Assembly (NCBI GenBank): GCA_011799875.1 | Contig: CM022298.1 | Location: forward strand, 197,088,076 to 197,152,075 | Source: Thinopyrum elongatum | Taxonomy: Eukaryota > Streptophyta > Magnoliopsida > Poales > Poaceae | Direction: 5' to 3' | Length of the DNA: 64,000 bases | Shown here: positions 37,117 through 50,060 of the stretch, one piece after another | How the letters are laid out: every line of letters begins with the position of its first letter | Numbering within the stretch: the stretch's first letter is position 1 | Made by a program: the position numbers and the translations under genes | Notes under the pieces: model-generated | What the model was told of the DNA's origin: nothing | Database searches by the model: none | Seen by the model: only the letters and a program-made list of their open reading frames with translations

Positions 37117-37323
37117 TATGCTTTAACATGTGAATAGCTTGTTACTTGATCATGAGAAGTTTTATGAGATGAGCTACTGTTTATGATATATAATGATGCT
37201 AGAAAAAGTGTTTGGAACTATCATTGATCAAATTTATGCACTATGTTAGCATCCACACTTCATAAATTATTTGTTTTATCATTTACCTACTTGAGGACGA
37301 GCAGGAATTAAGCTTGGGGATGC

Positions 37324-38697
37324 TGATACGTATCCAACGTATATATAATTTATGAAGTATTCATGCCATGTTTACAACAATTTTATATGATTTTGGTATG
37401 ATTTGATTAGAACTAACCCGGACTAACGCTGTTTTTAGCAGAACTACCGTGGTGTCATTTTTTGTGCAAAAATAAAAGTTCTCGGAATGTGATGAAAATT
37501 TATGGTGATTTTTATGGACCAAATTAAAGAGACCCCCGAAGCACTGGAGCTGGGCCAGGAAGTGGACGAGGAGGCCACAAGCTCGCTAGGCGCTCCCTAC
37601 CCCCAAGGCGCTAGCTCCGAGCTTGTGGGCCCCTCGGGCAACCCCTTGACGTGAGACCAACGCCAAAAATTCCTATAAATACCAAAACCCCCAAAAAGAA
37701 TCCTAGATGAGAAGTTCGGCCGGCGCAAGCCTCTGTAGCTACGAAAAACCAATCGAGACCCTGTTTCGGCACCCTGCCGGAGGGGGAAATCATCACCGGA
37801 GGTCATCTTCATCATCTCGGCGGCCACCATGATGAGGAGGGAGTAGTTCACCCTAGGGGCTGAGGGTATGTACTAGTCGCTATGTGTTTGATCTCTCTCT
37901 CTCTCTCTCTCTCTCGTGTTCTTGATTTAGCATGATCTTGATGTACCGCGAGCTTTGTTAATATAGTTGGATCTTATGGTGTTCTTCCCTCTCTACCTTC
38001 TTGTGATGAATTGAGTCTTGCTCTTTGAGGTTTCATTATATTGGATTGAATATTGGATTTGAGAACACTTGATGTATGTCTTGCATATGGATACCCATGG
38101 TGACAATGGGGTATTATATTGATTCACTTGATGTATGTTTTGGCACTCAACTCGCGGATTCCCGAGGTGACATTGGGCTAATCTATGGATAGGGGTTGAT
38201 GCACATTTTCGTCCTACATTCTCCGATTGAAACTTTGGAGTGATTCTTTGTTGCACCTTGAGGGATTGTTATATGATCCAATTATGTTATCATTGTTGAG
38301 AGATTTTGCACTAGTGAAAGTATGAAACCTAGGCCTTGTTTTCAAGCATTGCAATACCGTTTTTGCTAACTTTTGTTACTAGTTACCTTGCTGTTTTTAT
38401 ATTTTCATATTACAAAAACCTATATCTACTATCCATACTACACTTGTATCACCATCTCTTCGCTGAAGTGCACCTATACAATTTACCATTGTATTGGGTG
38501 TGTTGGGCACACAAGAGATTTCTTGTATTTGGTTGCAGGGTTGTTTGAGAGAGACCATCTTCATCCTAGCTACGCCTCCCACGGATTGATAAACCTTCGA
38601 TCATCCACTTGAGGGAAATTTTCTACTGTCCGACAAAACTCTGTGCTTGGAGGCCCAACACGAGTCTACAAGAAGAAAGGTTGTGTGGTAGACATCA
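37324..38697 (+). repeat. 3' LTR of G3
   Basis: 1374 bp, TGATAC...ACATCA. It contains a (CT)n microsatellite at about 37892-37914. Confidence 0.8.
37892..37914 (+). repeat. (CT)n microsatellite
   Basis: About eleven CT units inside the G3 LTR. Confidence 0.9.
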
Positions 38698-39928
38698 CAC
38701 TCACACATGATAGTCCTATTATCTTTTTGAATTCTCCCAACACGAGTCTATATCGGAGAAGTTTGCTCTTATTAAGGATTATATTGATGGGTTGCATTTT
38801 ACCATTACACATGATAATTTTAATGGATATAATATGCATATGCTAGCTGCTCCTACTTGCAATTATTATGAGAGAGGAACCACAACTTCACCTCTCTATA
38901 TTTCTAATGTGATAAAATTGCAAGAAACTACCTACGCTATGTATTGGCCTTGACTTTGTGTGCATGATTTGTTCTTTTATGACATGCCGATGCATAGGAA
39001 GGGAGTTAGACTCCATTGTTCTATGATATATGTTGCTTTGTGCTCACTACTAAATTATAAATCATTGTTAAATAAAATTGGCTTCGATATACCTTGGGAT
39101 CCGGGTGGATCAATTACTTGGGCACTTAATGCCTAGCTTAATGGCTTTAAAGAAAAGCGCTGCCTGGGAGACAACCCAGAAATTTTAGAGAGTCATTTTC
39201 TTCTGTTGAGTACTCTTAAAATATTAAAAAAATATAGAGGGGAACCTAAATTTTTTTCAAAAAGAGAAGCGATTGGAAAGTTATGCATTAGAGAAGTGAG
39301 GGTCGACCTTGAACATTTGTGTTCATGCTCATGGACACAATGTAGAATTTTTCATGAAAGTTTCTACAAAAATAATTATCCCCTTGTACAAATCCATTGT
39401 ATTATAAAAATAATGTGCCAAGATTTACCTTTAGGGTGTCTAAATTGCTTGTTTGGTATGTGCTGTGCAGAAACATAAACTTTTGTTGTATTGTTTGAAT
39501 TTTGATATTTTACTGGAACGTGAAAAAAGTCTGAACTTTTTACACAATACTTATATGATTTTTTTTATTATGTCCTAATTTTTCAGAAATTTTGGAGTTA
39601 CAAAGGCATATGTACCATCTACATCTTTATAGGCTGTCATGTTTTTAGAGATTGTTGTTATAGTTTCTTTGTCTGCTTATGTTTGCAATTTTGCCAAGCC
39701 CCATTGATGTGGGAGCATTATAATTTTGTTAGAATACAGTAGGTAATGTTGGATTATAATTGTACAATATTGTTACAATAATACATGATGGGATTTGATG
39801 TTATATGTACTAACCCCTCTAATAAAAGTTCGGTTAAGTTTTGTGTGGATGAAGTGTCCGGAGAACGAGGAGGCATCGATATGAGAAGAATAAGGAGAGG
39901 CAAGATTTCAAGATTGGAGATGCCCAAG
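38698..39928 (+). mobile_element. Gypsy interior G4, left of solo LTR
   Basis: AT-rich forward sequence with a decayed coding-like stretch (motifs NLIKDYIDG-like near 38770, ERGTTTSPLYISNV near 38870, FDIPWDPGGSITW near 39085) followed by a TGGGAGACAACCCAG word common downstream of the polymerase gene in Athila-type wheat elements. It resumes after the inserted solo LTR at 43974, where AGCGTCTAATCTTGGGGATG continues the same internal region. Confidence 0.6.
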
Positions 39929-42900
39929 TGTAACACCCCCGGTGATTAGCAACAGTAATCACTTTTGATAATGACATGTTAGCATGATTAACAGTGCATA
40001 ATCATCATTTGCATCATATTGCATTTCAACTCCTACGTCAAATTCAAATTTAAATGAAAGTGAAATATAAAAGTTGTCCAACATAAAAACTAAAATGTTC
40101 GGTAAATAACAAATATTGCAGAGACCATTCTAAAATTGTAACCAACATTTGATAAATTAATTAGGTGACCCAAACCTCTTTTAACAGTGGCTGAAAATAA
40201 TATCTACAAGCCTTTTTAATTAATCTAGATCGAATATGAAATGATGTTTTGCCCAAACTAGTTTTTGGTGTTAGGGTATAGTGCACTGGTATTTAAGGAC
40301 TAGCTCACACTTTTTACAAAATCCATTTGGGGCCTAAATAATTAACAGAACAGAAAAGAAAAAGAAACAGAAAAGAGAAAAAGGAAAAGGCCTAAACGCG
40401 CTACTGTGCACTTAGGCCTGCTTGCTACAGCGCCGGCCCAGCCCGTCCTCGCACCGTCCCCCACCTCCCGCACTGCTCCTCGCCTCGCTGTCGAACACCC
40501 CGCGCGCGCCGCACGCACGCTCCCGGCCCCCCTCCTCTCCCCCTGCTCGACAACGCGCCGCGCCCGCCGCGAGGATAAGGGCAAGCCCCGCAGCCTCTGG
40601 TGCCTCCCTCGCCCCACTCTTTCCCCTCCCTCGCTCGCTTGCCGCCATGGACGACGCAGCCATCACCATTGCTCCATCGCCCGCGTAGCCACCATGCCCC
40701 GTTCGCCTCCCCGTTGTGTCCACGAGCTCTGCCGCAACTCGCCGTCCTCCTCGACCACAAGCCCGAGCCCCGGGAGCTCTGCATCGCCGGCCTGCTTCAC
40801 CTTCTTCCCCTACGGCCGCCGTCGAACACCGCCTCGATTCGCCGCCGTCGCCCTTCCCCGAGCCGTCCTCGGGCCTTCTCTGCAACGTCGGTGAGCTCCT
40901 GCGCCGGATGCGCCCTCCCCTGCCTCTTCTAATCGCCAGTAACTCCCGCTCCGCGTTCGGCCGAACCCTCCGCCGCCTGGCCTCGTCGCCGGCGTGGCCA
41001 CGGCGACCATTTGGTCATGTGCTGCTGCCCATCTGCTTCACCGCGTCGCATAGACCCCGCCTAGCTCCTCACAACGCTTGAACGCGCGCCATTTTGTCGA
41101 TCCCGTAGCTCGCCCGAGAACCTCGCCACCGACGAGCTCCTGGCGCTCAGCTCCGGCCTCCCCAGCACCCCGCACCGCCGCCATTCGACGCGCGACGTCG
41201 AGCCGCGTCGAACGCAACCTACCCCAGCCCCTGAGACCCACCATAGGCGAAACCTGAGCCAGGCCCGACTCGCGCCGCCGCGTTTCGGCTCGCCGGAGCT
41301 ACTCCGGCGCGTCACCGGCCACCGCCGACGTGGCACTGGCGGGTCCCGCCCGGTCTCACTGACCTGTGGGGCCCGGTCACTTAATTGAATTTAAATAAAT
41401 AGAAAATCTATTAATTAGTTAATTAAACACTAATCAGTCACTGACTGCTGGGCCCCACCTGTTAATTAACTCAAATGATTAAATTAACCTCTCTGATTAG
41501 GCCACAGTGTATGACATGTGTGTCCCACCTGTCAGGTTTGACTCTGGTCAGCCAGAGTTGACCCGCTGACGTCATGCTTAGGTCATGCTGATGTCATCGC
41601 ACACTGTTTCGGATAATGTTGATTTAAATAATTAAATAAATTCCAGAAATTAATAAAAACTTTAGAAAATCATATTAAATAAACCGTAACTCCGATGAAA
41701 ATAATTTATATATGAAACTTGCTCAGAATTTCGATACGAACCTGAATACGTCCTCCGTATTCCCGTCAGACGCCCGCAGCTATAAGAACATTGAACTTTT
41801 AGACCATTTTCAGTAAATGAATAGTGCCCAACTTTAATTAAATAAATCCAAATAAATTCCTAAATTAACTAAATCATTTAGTTAGGCAGTAGAACACCCC
41901 GACATATCATTTAGGCATGTCATACATATTGTTTGCATTGTTGCCGTGAATTTATTGTTTCTCTCCCCTCCTTCTCTCTCTCGATAGACGCTGAGACCGA
42001 CGGCGCTGCACCTGGATACGACTACTCTACCGACGAGCAGCCCGTTGACGACCTTCCCCTCTTGCCAGAGCAAACAGGCAGGCCCCCCCCCCCTTGAGCA
42101 TTCCAGATATCGCCCATTCTATTCTCTTGCTTGCATTAGATTTTGCTACTGTTAATGTATGCTTCTATTCTGATGCATAGCCTGCTGTTGTAACCTGTTC
42201 ATTGCTACCTTACCTGCCTATGATAAACTGTTTAGTTTAGGTTGGTGATGAACCACCAGTGACCCCACCACTTTTCCCTTGTTGCCCCTGCTTGATCATC
42301 GACGACCCGATCAACGTGATCGTCGACCAGAGACCGACACCTCACTTCACACCCCCTTAGTTGTACGACTCTGCGTAGTAACTATCGAGTGCCGAGGGTG
42401 ATACCTCGTAACGCACTCCTGATGAATACTCTGCAGTGTAGCTGTTCGGTCGTGGTCATCGAGGGTGATTCCTCCTTCTCCACTTCCGATACGACTCTGT
42501 CGTGCAACCCTCAGTGTGAACCTCGAGGGTGATACCTCATACGTTCACCCTGATGATTTTGTCGAGTGGAATCCGTCGAGGGTGATTCCTCGGGTTTCCC
42601 CCTTGATGTTATGACCACACGATTACTTGACCTCTGTTACACGCGGGTCCACCCTGGTGGGTACCCGCTGGGGATCTATGATTTTCGGGTGTGCCGGAAG
42701 GGCACTCGAGTGTGACATTGTGGCGGAGCATCAGAGACTCTGATTGTCTCCGCGTGATACTAATTGAGCCTATTGGATTTGGGTGTGTGATCTGAGTGGG
42801 TCGACGTGCCCTATACGCACTACCACCACGCGGGATAATGGTTATGGGACCCTCTGCGAAGTATGTTTCTCCGAAAGCTCGTCTGACGTCACGATTCACC

Positions 42901-43973
42901 GTGCGAGCTGATTGTCGGGATTGGGCTGGATACTTCACTGATGAGTTCAGTGTCGCGCCTGCACCCCGGCCAGTCTCGCAACGCGCAGGGTGCCCAGGGC
43001 GATGGCCCGAGACCTCTGGGTGCATAGGTTAGTCCGGCGTGCTGACCTCTCTGCCGAGCCTAGGTAGGGCGCTGCTTTGTGTTGATCTTCCGAGGACGGG
43101 CATTACCCAGCAAGTGTGTCCGGCCAGAGTTGATCGAGCGTGTTGGGTAACAGTAGTTCACCCCTGCAGGGATGAATCTTCTATCGATAGCCGGTCCTAC
43201 GGTAAAGGACGCTCAGTTTGTGTATCCCGATCTACTACTTAAACTGGATACTTGTTACTTAATTGAAGCTTCGGGATCGCTTTCTTGCTTGGGAGTCGAG
43301 GAAGGATCTTTAAGCTGTACTTCAACATGTTTGCTAAATAAAATGCTATTCTACTCTCTTCTACTGCTGCAAGATGATGGCCTGGTGAAGATGTTTGAAG
43401 ATGCTAGTCTTCGATAGGACTAGGCCTTCTCTCTATTCTGGCATTTCTGCAGCCCAGTCCACATATACAGCCTTTCTCCATTGATAATGTTGCATATGTA
43501 GTATAGATCCTTGCTTGCTGAGTACTTCGGATGAGTACTCACGGTTGCTTTACTTTCTCTTTTCCCCATATACCCCACATTGATGATACCATCAGACGAT
43601 GGAGTCCTGGAGCCAGATGCCACCACCGGAGCCTACTACCAGGAGGGTCCAGAGGGTACTTACTACTGGATCGAGCCAGATGACCAGGAGTAGGATCGGA
43701 GGCTCCCAGGCAGGAGGCCAACGCCTTTCGATCTAGTGTCGCTGTTTGTGCTAGCCTTCTTAAGGCAAAACTTGTCTAACTATGTCTGTACTCAGATAAT
43801 ATTTGTATGACTGACTTATGTATTCGTATCTTCGGATCCCTGGTCTGTAATATTGTGGCGCCTCCGTTTAAATTGTGTTAGAGTTGTGTTGTGATATCTT
43901 CCCGTGAGTCCCTGTGCTTGATCGTACACGTTTGCGTGTATGATTAGTGTACGATTGAGTCGGGGGCGCCACA
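39929..43973 (-). mobile_element. 4.0-kb solo LTR, inverted (same family as 9013-13216)
   Basis: Reads TGTAACACCCCC at the left and GGGGGCGCCACA at the right, the inverse of the first copy. A perfect duplication ccaag lies at 39924-39928 and 43974-43978. The palindromic 16-mers (42393-42592), the purine tract (about 40345-40395) and the GC-rich block (40430-41350) all match the first copy in reverse. No second LTR or internal domain is present. Confidence 0.8.
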
Positions 43974-45500
43974 CCAAGGCACCCCAAGTAAATATTCAAG
44001 GAGACCCAAGCGTCTAATCTTGGGGATGCCCCGGAAGGCATCCCATCTTTATTCCTCGACAATTATTGATATGTCTCGGTTTTTGTTTTGTTCACATGAT
44101 ATGCTTAAATTCTTGGAGTGTCTTTTGTGTTTGTTTTTCCCTTTTATTTTATGCATTATGATGGTATGATATAGTCATTGGTTGATTTGTAGAATGCTCT
44201 TTGCACTTCACTTATATCTTTTGAGTACGGCTTTATAGAATGCTTCATGTGCTTCACTTATATCTTTTGAAGTTTGGATGCTCGTTTCTCTACATTGGAA
44301 CAACGTTATATGTAGAATGCTCTTTTGCTTCACTTATATTTGTCAGAGCTTGGTTGGGTCTTTTGTAGAAAGAATTAAACTCTCATGTTTCACTTATATC
44401 TATTTAGAGAGTTTACAGGAATTGGTTATTCACATGGTTAGTCATAAAAACCTGCATAAAACTTGTAGATCATTGAATATGTCTTTGCAATAGTTTTGCG
44501 ACATTGAGGTGGTAATATGGGGGCATGCTAGTAAAATAATTAAATTTGAGTATTAATAATGTTGTTAAAGAAAGTAAGTTCTCATGCATGTAAAGTGGTG
44601 GCCGCTGACATTAGCAGTGAGGTTGGAGCATAATTTATCATTGATTGAGTCTTTGTGTTGTCCAGATCGGGGGAGTGCGATGGTTAACTCCTCCCAACCT
44701 CCCCCCTAGGGGCATGCGAGTAGTACTTTGCTTCGAGGGCTGCTTTCAGAATAAGTACTTGAGTTCTTTATGACTAATGTGAGTTTGTGGACTATAAGCA
44801 CTTCCACCTATCCATATTTTGCTAGCCTCTTCGGTACCATGTATTGCCCGTTCTCACCTCGGGAGTTGGTGCAAACTTCACCGGTGCATCCAAACCCCAT
44901 GATATGATACGCTCTATCACACATAAGCCTTATTATATCCTTCCTCAAAACAGCCACCATACCTACCTATCATGGCATTTCCATAGCCATTCCAAGATAT
45001 ATTTCCATGCAACTTCCAATGTTACAATTCACATGACTTGAGTATTCATTGTCATATTGCTTTGCATGATCATATATAGCTGACATGATATTTGTGGCAC
45101 AGCCATCGTTCATCATTGTTATACATGTTACGCTAGATCATTGCACATCCTGGTACACTGCCAGAGGCATTCATATAGTCATATTCTTTCAGTTTATCGA
45201 GTTGCAAGTAAATAAAAGTGTGATGCATTCTAGAGTGTTGCCCCTACTTGTGAGCATAAAAAGAAATGAAAAAAGCGACCAAACAGAGCCCATAAAAAAT
45301 AGACAAAAATAAAAAAATAAAAAAAATGATGAGAGAAAAAGAGAGAGGGACAACCCAATACGGTCAAGTCTCTTTGTTTTTTGTGCCATCCCTGGATCAG
45401 TATGCTGGCACACACAGTACTTCAATGAAATACCATAACATCACATGTAAAATAAATACCGTAGATCCAGAGTATACTTTATTTACCAAAGTGGAAATAA
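43974..45500 (+). mobile_element. Gypsy interior G4, right of solo LTR (3' untranslated region)
   Basis: Continues the gypsy 3' internal region. GGGGATGCCCCGGAAGGCAT lies near 44020, TTGCTTTGCATGATCATATA near 45057 and an A-rich AAAAATAAAAAAATAAAAAA stretch near 45305, all features I recall from Sabrina-type elements. No gene. Its LTR is not seen before the sequence changes near 45500. Confidence 0.6.
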
Positions 45501-48118
45501 ATCATTAAGGGTGTGGAGTCCCATCAACGCCAATAGCAAGTTGAGTGTAGACCGTAACCCTATATCGTTTCTCTTACTCGTCCTAGGAATATCTGCAACA
45601 TGAGATGTTGCAGCCATGTAGGTCAGTACATTGAATGTACCGGCAAGATCATAATGGAAAGCAGATGAAAAGTGTATTCTATATGCAAATATGGCTTTGT
45701 GGCTCTATGTCTGAGTTTTTGCATAAAAGCCGGTTTTATTTACCCTACATCAAAGGAGTATCAAGGAACCTTCACTACTGAGTTATCTACTATGACATGG
45801 TTCCGCCAACCGATGTCTCATAGCCCATAACTATCAGTTGCCCAGAATTAATTATAAGTCCAGTGTTAAGAGTTCCGAGATAGAACTAAGTCTAGAGGCT
45901 CAAATTGTCCGTAACCGGGGACATGGCTAATTGATTAGGTTTTAACTATATAGAGTCTTGTGCACTTTACCCACAAGATTCGACCCCTCTTTTTATGTTC
46001 TCGCACTTCATGGTGTTTGAGAACAAGACGACCAAAACATGGTCTTTCAAAGAGTTTCCCTAACTATTGTCAGTGCCCATCCCATCCTACCGCAGTTCTA
46101 CATCTCGTAGCACTAGACTAGTCAGAGTCACTACGATGATCAACCAAGCCAGAGCCCATAATGGCATGTGGCTGCACAGGTAAGCTTTCAGGCATGAAGT
46201 ATTCATCTGTCTCTTTGAGTCTGGGTGGAACTTTCCGCATGAGTACAGGCCTACTTCAGCTCACAACGCATCCACTGGGTACTCCAGGGTGTCGCACAAC
46301 CAATTCCCACCCAGTAGTGTGTATTGAATTCTTGTCTCGAGTCTTGAGTCTTGAGGTCTTGAGGATGCAGGCCTTGAAGATGTCATCACAAAGTTGTCAT
46401 CATTTACGTAGAGTCCTCCTTCTCACACCACTCACGAGCACTCATACCAATCCCGACTACTATAGCATAGCATTAAAATAAATAACGTCCCGGGGCTTGA
46501 TAACAGGGGTATCGGTTCCTACCTCATGCTTCTACTCAACTACAAGAATCAACATACTACTGAAGGAATAGTTGCAAAGGTGACACTAAATGCAATAAAA
46601 ACATAGGTGAAAATATGGTCAGAGTGAACTTGCATGGTAAGTTGATGAAGTTTTATCGCTCTCAGAAAACTTGATAGAACTATTCGTCTCTCTCCGATGA
46701 AATCTATTATAATCAAGTGTTGCATTCACATAAGCATTTACTATAGCAAACAATACTAGCACTCAAAATAACAATCAATAAATAAAAGGACAACAAATTC
46801 AATAATAAAAACCCAAATAAAATCCAAAGAAAATCCAAAGAATATTACAAAGAAAAGAAAACTCTAAGACTTGATTACAAAAAATAAAATGGTTTTGTCC
46901 TAAATAAAACTTAACAGCAAATAAAACTCTAAACTAATAATTAACAGAAAATAAAATAAAACAACTAAGTTAAAGTAAACAATTTTACTAAGGTTTTAAC
47001 AAGCAAAAAGAAACACTTTAAAAGCTTTTATAAAACTCAATTTATGACCTAAACAGGTTTTTAAAGCAAAACAAAAGAAAATATAATTTTTAAAGCCTAT
47101 AAAATTTGTCTACTGTTGTCTAACAGAAACAGAACAAAACTTGTCAAAAATGAGAAAAGAAAATAATAAAAATCCATTAAAAACTAAAAGAAAAAGAATC
47201 AACTTAAAACTAATGAAAAAATTACTTTTTTGCAATAAAACCCTAATTTAAAATAACCTAAAATTTTCTAGTGAATACCTACTGTTAGGGCAAAAGTACT
47301 AGTGACAGCAAGCAAAAATAATCAAATTAAAATAACTTTTTAAACTCAAGTTATTCATAAATTAAGGTTTGAAGCAAATTTGGCAAATTCAAATTTAAGC
47401 TATTCAAATTTGAAAACCAGTTGTACAAATAGAAACTACAAGAAATTATAAAACTAATGCAAAAGGAATCACTCAAAAATAATTAAAAACATATAAGATA
47501 TAAAGAATCTAAAAGAGAGACTATTTTGAAAAGAAAATAAAAACAGGAAAGCTACGGGTCGGCCAGGGGGCTACGTGGCATGCTATGGTTGGCTCTCGGT
47601 GTGTGTCGCGGTTGTTAACAAACGAACGGTCGTAATTAAAAGAAACGCTTCAGTCTAACTAAAACAGAGAAAAAAATAAATCGGCTGGTTTGATCTAAAC
47701 CGAAGAAAAACCATAAATAAAACCCAACTAAACCGAAGGGGTAGGTAGATCTAATCTACGCCGTTGAGTTAAGATCGTATGGAGGAGGACAGAGGGAGTC
47801 TCACAGCTGCGGCGGGGTGGTTCGTCCATGCTCCAGCAGCTCGGGGTCGATGCGTGGTGGTGCTCTGGTGGTCCTCCGGCGACAGCGAAGCGTCCGATCG
47901 GTGTGGACAAGGTTGGCGAGCTAAGTGGTAGTCATGGCGAGGGTCGGGGAGGGTAAGGGGCGGCGGAGGAGCGGCAATGGCGGATGGTGGTGCTCGGGTG
48001 CTCCAGCGAGCAATTATGGAGAGAAGAGGGCGTCAGTGTCGGGGTGGAACGACGATCTATGGGGTGGTCTAGCCCCCTTTGTGGTTCTGTGAGGGGAGTG
48101 CACAAAACGCAAAGAGCA
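45500..48118. other. Unclassified repeat, AT-rich core
   Basis: 45500-46500 has mixed composition with only short frames. 46500-47560 is strongly A-rich on the plus strand (many AAATAAAA words). 47560-48118 is GC-richer and GGTGG-rich. It may be one long LTR read backwards, but I find no repeated ends or target duplications, so the class stays open. No gene is supported. Confidence 0.45.
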
Positions 48119-48316
48119 CACTACTGCAGGATGCTGCTAATGCGACACTACGATCAGAGACCCTTTGATGAAACTATGTGCGATGCATTAATCGAAAACG
48201 GTGATGTAAAAAAACCGTAAAAAAAGATGCAAAACGTTTGCGATGAAGGATACATCAAACACTGTTCAGATTTTAGTTGCGTGTGCGATGCGGGGCATAC
48301 GGTTCAGTTCATTTAA

Positions 48317-48600
48317 CTATTTGCGATGAGGCAGAACAAAAGAAACGGGCAGCCAGATGAAGGCGTGTGCGATATACGGCATACAGTTCACTCGGATGAA
48401 CTGTTTGTGATGAGGAGGAACAACAGAAACGGGCAGCCAGATGAAGGTGTGTGTGATATACGACATACAGTTCACTCGGATGAACTGTTTGTGATTAAGC
48501 AACACAAAAGAAATGGTCAGCCAGATCAAGGTGTGTGCGATATATGGCATATGGTTCATTGCAATAAACTTTTTGTGTTGAGCCAAGAGAACATAAACAT
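48317..48600 (+). repeat. 84-bp subterminal repeats of element D, left
   Basis: TTTG(C/T)GATGAGG words at 48320 and 48403, then degenerate copies at 48488 and about 48572, spaced 83-85 bases. Each unit also has GAAACGGGCAGCCAGATGAAG and GTGTGCGATATACGGCATAC blocks or close variants. Confidence 0.85.
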
Positions 48601-48933
48601 TTCACATCAACAAGATGTGTGTAATACGCGGCAACCATCCAATTACATAGGTGGCTAGTACACAGATGACATTTTGACACACCAAAGTAAACTATTACAT
48701 GCATAATTAACTAGGAAAAATGATCATCTGATCATCATCTACTTCTTGTGCTAGCTCGATGTTCCTTCTATGCTAAGTTTCCATTAATTGATGGCGTTTT
48801 ATGAACATGCCATCGTTTCCCGCCATTTCCTCGCCGGTTTCCCGCCACCTAGCGATATTGCGCATAAACCTAGGCGGCGTGCGACGCACGGAGGCAACAA
48901 GCGCAGCCTGTAGCACATCCACCTTTTCCAAGC

Positions 48934-49695
48934 ATGCCAACCCACCAAAGCGCCGCCTCTGCCATCAACCTCGTCGACGAGGAAAACGAGAAGGCGCCAT
49001 GGCCTGTCGAGGCCGAGGCGCTCCTCGGCAACGTGATGGACGATGCTGTGATGCGCGTCATCGCCAGGGTTGAGCAGACCCTTGGCGCATGGTGCTTTAG
49101 CGCCGCGGATCAAGATAGGCATGTTAGCGCCGAGAGGCTGCAGCTCACCGCACAAGATGATCGATGGCGCGCCGTAGAGCAAGCAAGGCGCGTCCGCACC
49201 GATAGGTTGTGGCTCGCCGCACAGCGAGACCATTGGAGCGCCGCAGAGCGAGAGGTGTGGCGTGCCGCACAGCAAGAGCGGATCCATCGGTGCTTGCCTG
49301 CTGTCGACAAGGCGTCGTAGCTGGGTACACGTCCCGTCAGTACCCCCATTCCTCGCCAGGAGTGGGCAGAGGCCCTCTGCGCCGTACTTGCACCAGAGGT
49401 CGGCCGCGCCGTACTTGCACCGGACGCCCACCGCGCCGTTCGCATGGGTCGCGCCGTTCGCCTTGTCCGCGGCCCGCTCGATGCCAACACGCTGGTCGCT
49501 AGGCTCGACAGTCTCCTTGGCCCAGGTGTCCACCTGGGTGCAGTAGAGGAACATGGCCGTCACATCCTCGAGCTGGTGATCTCCTATGAAATAGCCAACT
49601 TGGAGCTCGAGATCGCGCTCCAGATGTACCGCGAGTCTGTCGACCGCTTGGACGAACGCCTGCACGAGTTCAGGCAGAGCCAAGAGCTACCGTAG
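48934..49695 (+). pseudogene. Coiled-coil protein gene of element D with one TAG stop
   Basis: A single frame of 254 codons is interrupted only by TAG at 49318-49320. The N-terminal part (MPTHQSAASAINLVDEEN, then EALLGNVMDDAVM) leads into a repetitive amphipathic stretch (AERLQLTAQDDRWRAVEQAR and similar). The C-terminal part has LDANTLVARLDSLLGPGVHL and a strong heptad region (LELEIALQMYRESVDRLDE), ending QSQELP. I do not recognise the family; it looks like a structural or multimerising protein. The longer reverse frame (48799-49683) is Cys/Gly/Leu-rich and irregular, so I treat it as the shadow. A CAG-to-TAG change would explain the stop. Confidence 0.6.
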
Positions 49696-50060
49696 GCAAG
49701 GGCTGCTGGTCATGGTCCCATGGATGCGTTTTATTTTGTTGAGTCGTTTCGACGTTGATCGCTATGTATTCTTAGCAATCATAATATTGCTCTGTTTATT
49801 GCTCTGTTTCAAAGTGTGTACTCTGTTTTCTGTTCTTATATGTTCTGTTTCAATGTGTGTGTATATGCTTTCCATTCTGTATATGTGGATGATAACAGCT
49901 AGATACAATTTAGTATACAAAAACAGATAGAAAATGGAATTCATAATATATATTGATTGTTCATTAGTTCATCACAGAATATATATAATATCATCACATA
50001 TACGTGATGATACTAACTATTAGGTATAATGCATAAAATTGAAAACAAATAATACTAAAA

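Larger units (their letters stand above)
37117..38697 (+). mobile_element. Gypsy retrotransposon G3: 3' internal tail plus LTR
   Basis: 37117-37323 is a gypsy 3' internal tail ending in a polypurine tract (AAGCTTGGGGATGC). The LTR runs 37324-38697, starting TGATACGTATCCAACG and ending GTGGTAGACATCA. The interior to the left is missing and replaced by CACTA element B. The LTR carries a Gly/Pro-poor short frame only. Its start and end resemble Sabrina-type Triticeae gypsy LTRs (from memory). Confidence 0.75.

Noticed and set aside
40406..41081. Frames of 110-162 residues in the second solo LTR
   Set aside because: Same GC-rich LTR block. Several frames are open at once and the composition is Ala/Pro/Arg/Ser-rich.
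48799..49683. Reverse frame of 294 residues in element D
   Set aside because: It overlaps the forward coiled-coil frame, has irregular Cys/Gly/Leu-rich composition and no heptads or domain. The forward frame continues with the same character on both sides of its single TAG, so the reverse frame is taken as a shadow.
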